A DNA stretch of 64,000 nucleotides from CAINEC01 sp046303115 (lineage in GTDB: Bacteria > Bacteroidota > Bacteroidia > AKYH767-A > OLB10): NCBI GenBank assembly GCA_046303115.1, contig JBKCGZ010000143.1, positions 19,542-83,541 on the forward strand. Direction: 5' to 3'. The notes beneath the pieces are model-generated. The model worked only from the letters and a program-made list of their open reading frames with translations, had not been told where the DNA came from and did no database searches. This document shows positions 61,494-64,000 of this stretch, one piece after another; positions within the stretch are counted from its first letter, which is position 1; each line of letters begins with the position of its first letter. A program made the translations under genes and the position numbers.

Positions 61494-61522
61494 TGGCAAA
61501 AAAATTGACTGCGGCGCGCGCC
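61494..61522 (+). promoter_or_regulatory. Candidate heat-shock element upstream of grpE-dnaJ
   Basis: TGGCA (61494-61498), 14 bases, then GGCGCGCGCC (61513-61522). The same composite as at 11083-11111 upstream of groESL, with the same spacing. It ends 19 bases before the grpE ATG. A CTCAAT-T-ATTGAG palindrome (61481-61493) lies directly before it. Confidence 0.55.
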
Positions 61523-61541
61523 AAAAATTTATCAATCAACC

Positions 61542-62090
61542 ATGAATAACGAAAATAATCAACCACAAAACGAGCAGCAGGATCAGCTAGCAGAAGAACT
61601 AAAAATGCAGTCCGAAGCAGAAGCATCAGAGCAGGCACCAATTGAAGAGATGAATGAGCTTGACAGCTTAAAAAAATCATTACAGGAAAGTAACGAAAAG
61701 CATATCCGCCTTTACGCTGATTTTGAAAATTACAAAAGAAAAATGCAGAAGGACAGAATCGAATTGATTTCTTCAGCAAGTAAAGAAGTAATTACTAATC
61801 TACTTCCTGTTTTAGATGATTTTGATAGAGCAATTCAAGCAGATAAAGACAAACAATTAAGCGAAGGTGTTTTATTGATTCATCAAAAACTAGTTAGGAC
61901 ACTAACTGCTAAGGGACTTAAAGAAATGGAATGCATGGGCAAGGAATTCGACTCTGATTTTCACGAAGCAATAACCATGATCCCAGTAGAAGATGAATCG
62001 ATGAAAGGGAAAATTGTAGATGTATTAGAGAAAGGATATTCTATCAATGACAATGTAATTCGAAACCCTAAAGTAGTAGTAGGAAATTAA
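61542..62090 (+). CDS. grpE: Nucleotide exchange factor GrpE
   Basis: 182 residues. An acidic N-terminus (QNEQQDQLAEEL) leads into the long dimerising helix and the beta-domain (ADFENYKRKMQKDRIELI, NLLPVLDDFDRAIQ and the conserved VLEKGYSINDNVIRNPKVVVGN, shortened here to KGYSINDNVIRPK-like GYSINDNVIR). It releases ADP from DnaK. It is co-transcribed with dnaJ, 4 bases downstream; dnaK is elsewhere. The TGGCA/GGCGCGCGCC element is upstream. Confidence 0.95.
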   Translation: MNNENNQPQNEQQDQLAEELKMQSEAEASEQAPIEEMNELDSLKKSLQESNEKHIRLYADFENYKRKMQKDRIELISSASKEVITNLLPVLDDFDRAIQADKDKQLSEGVLLIHQKLVRTLTAKGLKEMECMGKEFDSDFHEAITMIPVEDESMKGKIVDVLEKGYSINDNVIRNPKVVVGN

Positions 62091-62094
62091 TTTT

Positions 62095-63255
62095 ATGGTA
62101 AAGAGAGATTTTTATGAGGTATTGGGCGTTTCGAAGTCGGCCTCAGAATCAGAAATAAAGAAAGCTTATCGTCAGATGGCTTTAAAATATCATCCCGACA
62201 AAAATCCCGATGATAAAGATGCAGAAGAGAAATTCAAAGAGGCAGCAGAAGCATACGAAGTATTAAGCAACCCTGAGAAAAAATCACGTTATGATCAATA
62301 TGGTCATGCTGGAATGGGTGGCGCAGGAAGTGGTGGCTATGGCGGCGGAATGAACATGGATGATATCTTCAGTCAGTTTGGAGATATTTTCGGAAATGGT
62401 GGCGGCAATCCGTTTGAAAGCTTTTTTGGAGGTGGTGGTAGAGGAAGATCGCGTACTGTAAATAGAGGAAGCAACCTTCGTATCAAAGTAAAGCTGACAC
62501 TTGAAGAAGTATTGAATGGTGTTGAGAAGAAGATAAAAGTCAACAAAGCAATTTCATGTAATACATGTGGTGGCTCGGGTGCGCAAGCAGGAAGTGGATC
62601 ATTTAACACTTGCGGTACTTGTAAGGGTGCAGGACAAGTAAAACGTGTTACGAGCAGTTTCCTAGGTCAGATGCAAACAATTACTACCTGCCCTACTTGT
62701 AATGGTGAAGGACAAACAATCGTTAATAAATGCAAGGCTTGTACAGGAAGTGGTACACAACAATCAGAAGAGGTAATCAGTATTCAGATTCCTGCGGGAG
62801 TTGCTGAAGGCATGCAGTTAAATGTCCAAGGCAAAGGTAATGCAGCTGAGCGCGGAGGAATTCCAGGCGATTTATTAGTGATAATTGAAGAAGTAGAACA
62901 TCCGAGCTTAGTTCGCGATGGCGATCATTTAATACACGATTTATACATCAGCTTTATTGATGCGACTTTGGGAACATCGGTAGAAATCCCTACGTTGGAT
63001 GGAAAAGCGAAAATCAAAATAGAACCTGGTACACAAGGTGGTAAAGTATTACGATTAAAAGGCAAAGGACTACCATCAGTGAATTCACATTACAAAGGAG
63101 ATATATTGGTAAACATCAATGTCTGGACACCTCAGCAATTAAGTTCAGAAGAGAAAAAGATTTTAGAAAAATTACGTGAGAGTGAAAACTTCAAACCGAA
63201 TCCTGGTAAAGGCGACAAAAGTTTCTTTGAAAGGATGAAAGAATATTTCCATTAA
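62095..63255 (+). CDS. dnaJ: Chaperone DnaJ
   Basis: 386 residues, type I DnaJ. The J domain has HPD at 33-35 (KYHPDKNP). A Gly/Phe region follows (GAGSGGYGGGMNMDDIFSQF, about 75-125). Four CxxCxGxG zinc motifs are present (CNTCGGSG, CGTCKGAG, CPTCNGEG, CKACTGSG), then the two client-binding beta-domains. It delivers clients to DnaK and triggers its ATPase. Confidence 0.98.
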   Translation: MVKRDFYEVLGVSKSASESEIKKAYRQMALKYHPDKNPDDKDAEEKFKEAAEAYEVLSNPEKKSRYDQYGHAGMGGAGSGGYGGGMNMDDIFSQFGDIFGNGGGNPFESFFGGGGRGRSRTVNRGSNLRIKVKLTLEEVLNGVEKKIKVNKAISCNTCGGSGAQAGSGSFNTCGTCKGAGQVKRVTSSFLGQMQTITTCPTCNGEGQTIVNKCKACTGSGTQQSEEVISIQIPAGVAEGMQLNVQGKGNAAERGGIPGDLLVIIEEVEHPSLVRDGDHLIHDLYISFIDATLGTSVEIPTLDGKAKIKIEPGTQGGKVLRLKGKGLPSVNSHYKGDILVNINVWTPQQLSSEEKKILEKLRESENFKPNPGKGDKSFFERMKEYFH

Positions 63256-63262
63256 AAACATC

Positions 63263-63287
63263 AAGCGAAGACTAACCCTCTTCGCTT
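63263..63287. terminator. Bidirectional terminator dnaJ/GNAT
   Basis: AAGCGAAGA (63263-63271), 7-base loop, TCTTCGCTT (63279-63287), then Ts; convergent genes. Confidence 0.85.
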
Positions 63288-63289
63288 TT

Positions 63290-63763
63290 TTATTTACGCT
63301 CGTATAGCGGAAGATTTAATTTCTTTGCTATTGCTTGTGCAGTATGTAATCCTCCTTCTGTAAAAGGCCAATAATAAAGTGCTTTTATAGGATGCTGCTT
63401 TCTTATTTCCTCAATAGCTTGAATAGTTACCGCTTGCGCATAACCCTTATGACGATATTCATCTAATACTAGCGCAGAGCAAAGATAAACAGCATCATAT
63501 TTCTGATTGGGCTCCGTTAGTTCATATAATCCCTTTTCATTTATTTCATGATGAATGAATTGATTCATTATGCTAGTGTTGGTTGGTATTAATAATACCC
63601 ATAAGACTGGACCATCACCAAAATCTTTATCGCTTAAAGTGGCAGGATGGATTGACTGCAATTTTTCAATTACCTCTTCACTGACGTCGAGTTGTTCGGG
63701 ATCTTGACGAACGGCAAATACTTCATCTGCCAACGCAATTAATCGTTCATAGTTTGATTTCAC
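63290..63763 (-). CDS. GNAT-like acetyltransferase
   Basis: 157 residues. The CoA-binding motif A is LVLDEYRHKGYAQAVT (R/QxxGxG/A pattern), with a Glu/Tyr-rich strand before it (DAVYLCSALVLDEY). The N-terminal half is divergent from typical GNATs. The substrate is unknown. It converges on dnaJ over a shared terminator. Confidence 0.75.
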   Translation of the reverse strand: MKSNYERLIALADEVFAVRQDPEQLDVSEEVIEKLQSIHPATLSDKDFGDGPVLWVLLIPTNTSIMNQFIHHEINEKGLYELTEPNQKYDAVYLCSALVLDEYRHKGYAQAVTIQAIEEIRKQHPIKALYYWPFTEGGLHTAQAIAKKLNLPLYERK

Positions 63764-63869
63764 ATTTCAAAGCTAATACTAAAAGAGTAATAAGATCATA
63801 TGATTATTAGTTGTATAAAAATAAATAATAGCCATAATCAAAAGTTTTGTGACAACTAAAGTCAAAACC

Positions 63870-63900
63870 TTGCAGGTATAAAACCAAGTCAGTTACTTTG
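63870..63900 (+). promoter_or_regulatory. Probable promoter of the last gene
   Basis: TTG (63870-63872), 20 bases, then TTACTTTG (63893-63900), one mismatch to TAnnTTTG. Confidence 0.4.
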
Positions 63901-63914
63901 AAATAAAAACAAAT

Positions 63915-64000
63915 ATGAGCACTTATCAGGAAAAATTATTTAAGGCTAAAGCAGACACTTTACTACTTACACTTATTGCAATTACCGGGTTTAATATATC
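63915..64000 (+). CDS. Membrane protein (5' end only)
   Basis: 28 codons before the window ends: MSTYQEKLFKAKADTLLLTL, then IAITGFNI. A short charged N-terminus is followed by the start of a transmembrane helix (about 15-28). The family cannot be identified from this part. It is supported by the promoter-like boxes just upstream. Confidence 0.5.
   Translation, partial: MSTYQEKLFKAKADTLLLTLIAITGFNI

Overview
The window is ordinary, gene-dense chromosomal DNA of an AT-rich member of the Bacteroidota, probably a Flavobacteriales-like environmental lineage (the order is inference). Lineage markers are the porP-gldK pair of the type IX secretion system (T9SS), gldA, three proteins with T9SS C-terminal sorting signals, DUF4290-murA, atpD-atpC apart from the other ATP synthase genes, and promoters of the Bacteroidota TTG-N19..21-TAnnTTTG type. 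I see no insertion sequence, prophage, integron, rRNA operon or CRISPR array. No stretch over about 300 bases lacks a gene; the longest gaps (1152-1374 and 5026-5287) look like plain intergenic DNA.

Layout. 1-1151: 5' end of gldK behind porP (minus). 1375-5025: topA followed by an arginase-fold protein with eroded metal ligands. 5288-10979: a beta-barrel protein, then miaB, a sigma-54 activator, lptE, a TPR protein and secG. 11083-13161: groES-groEL. 13189-18794: murF, then an acyl-CoA dehydrogenase-wza-wzc unit on the other strand. 18889-26437: anmK, a small acidic protein, DUF2461, metK, gldA, rsgA-dtd, an MFS transporter and a MazG-like enzyme. 26511-30443: a CBS/CorC-type membrane protein, a lipoprotein, rbfA-thyA-folA and a GIY-YIG protein beside palindromic repeats. 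30543-34833: an SdpI-like protein, tig-clpP-clpX and tRNA-Leu. 35006-41992: flavin reductase, a Lys/Ala-rich SWIB protein, a VIT transporter, an ABC permease, an LRR protein, ribF and atpD-atpC. 42126-47363: a 1299-residue repeat adhesin and a second T9SS cargo protein. 47414-48788: an arsenic-response operon with its likely operator and a 40-codon ORF. 48789-56173: a LysM/glucosaminidase, a PLP enzyme, a methyltransferase, DUF5522, hutU and a secreted lysyl-oxidase-like protein. 56325-64000: uvrD, DUF4290-murA, a TlpA-like thioredoxin, grpE-dnaJ, a GNAT protein and the 5' end of a membrane protein.

How it fits together. Most genes are housekeeping: protein folding and turnover (groESL, grpE-dnaJ, tig-clpPX), envelope building (murF, murA, anmK, lptE, wza-wzc), nucleotide and cofactor metabolism (thyA, folA, ribF, metK) and translation support (miaB, rbfA, rsgA, dtd). 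PorP and GldK belong to the secretion machine that would export the adhesin, the 46122 protein and the lysyl-oxidase-like protein.

The most notable non-coding signal is an identical composite element, TGGCA-N14-GGCGCGCGCC, upstream of both heat-shock operons (groESL and grpE-dnaJ), 50 kb apart. It is a candidate undescribed heat-shock control site. Also notable are a set of genes whose -7 box lies 5-7 nt before the ATG (candidate leaderless mRNAs), an 18-codon upstream ORF coupled to DUF4290-murA, the 40-codon ORF in the arsenic operon, and a lysyl oxidase that keeps its copper and cofactor residues.
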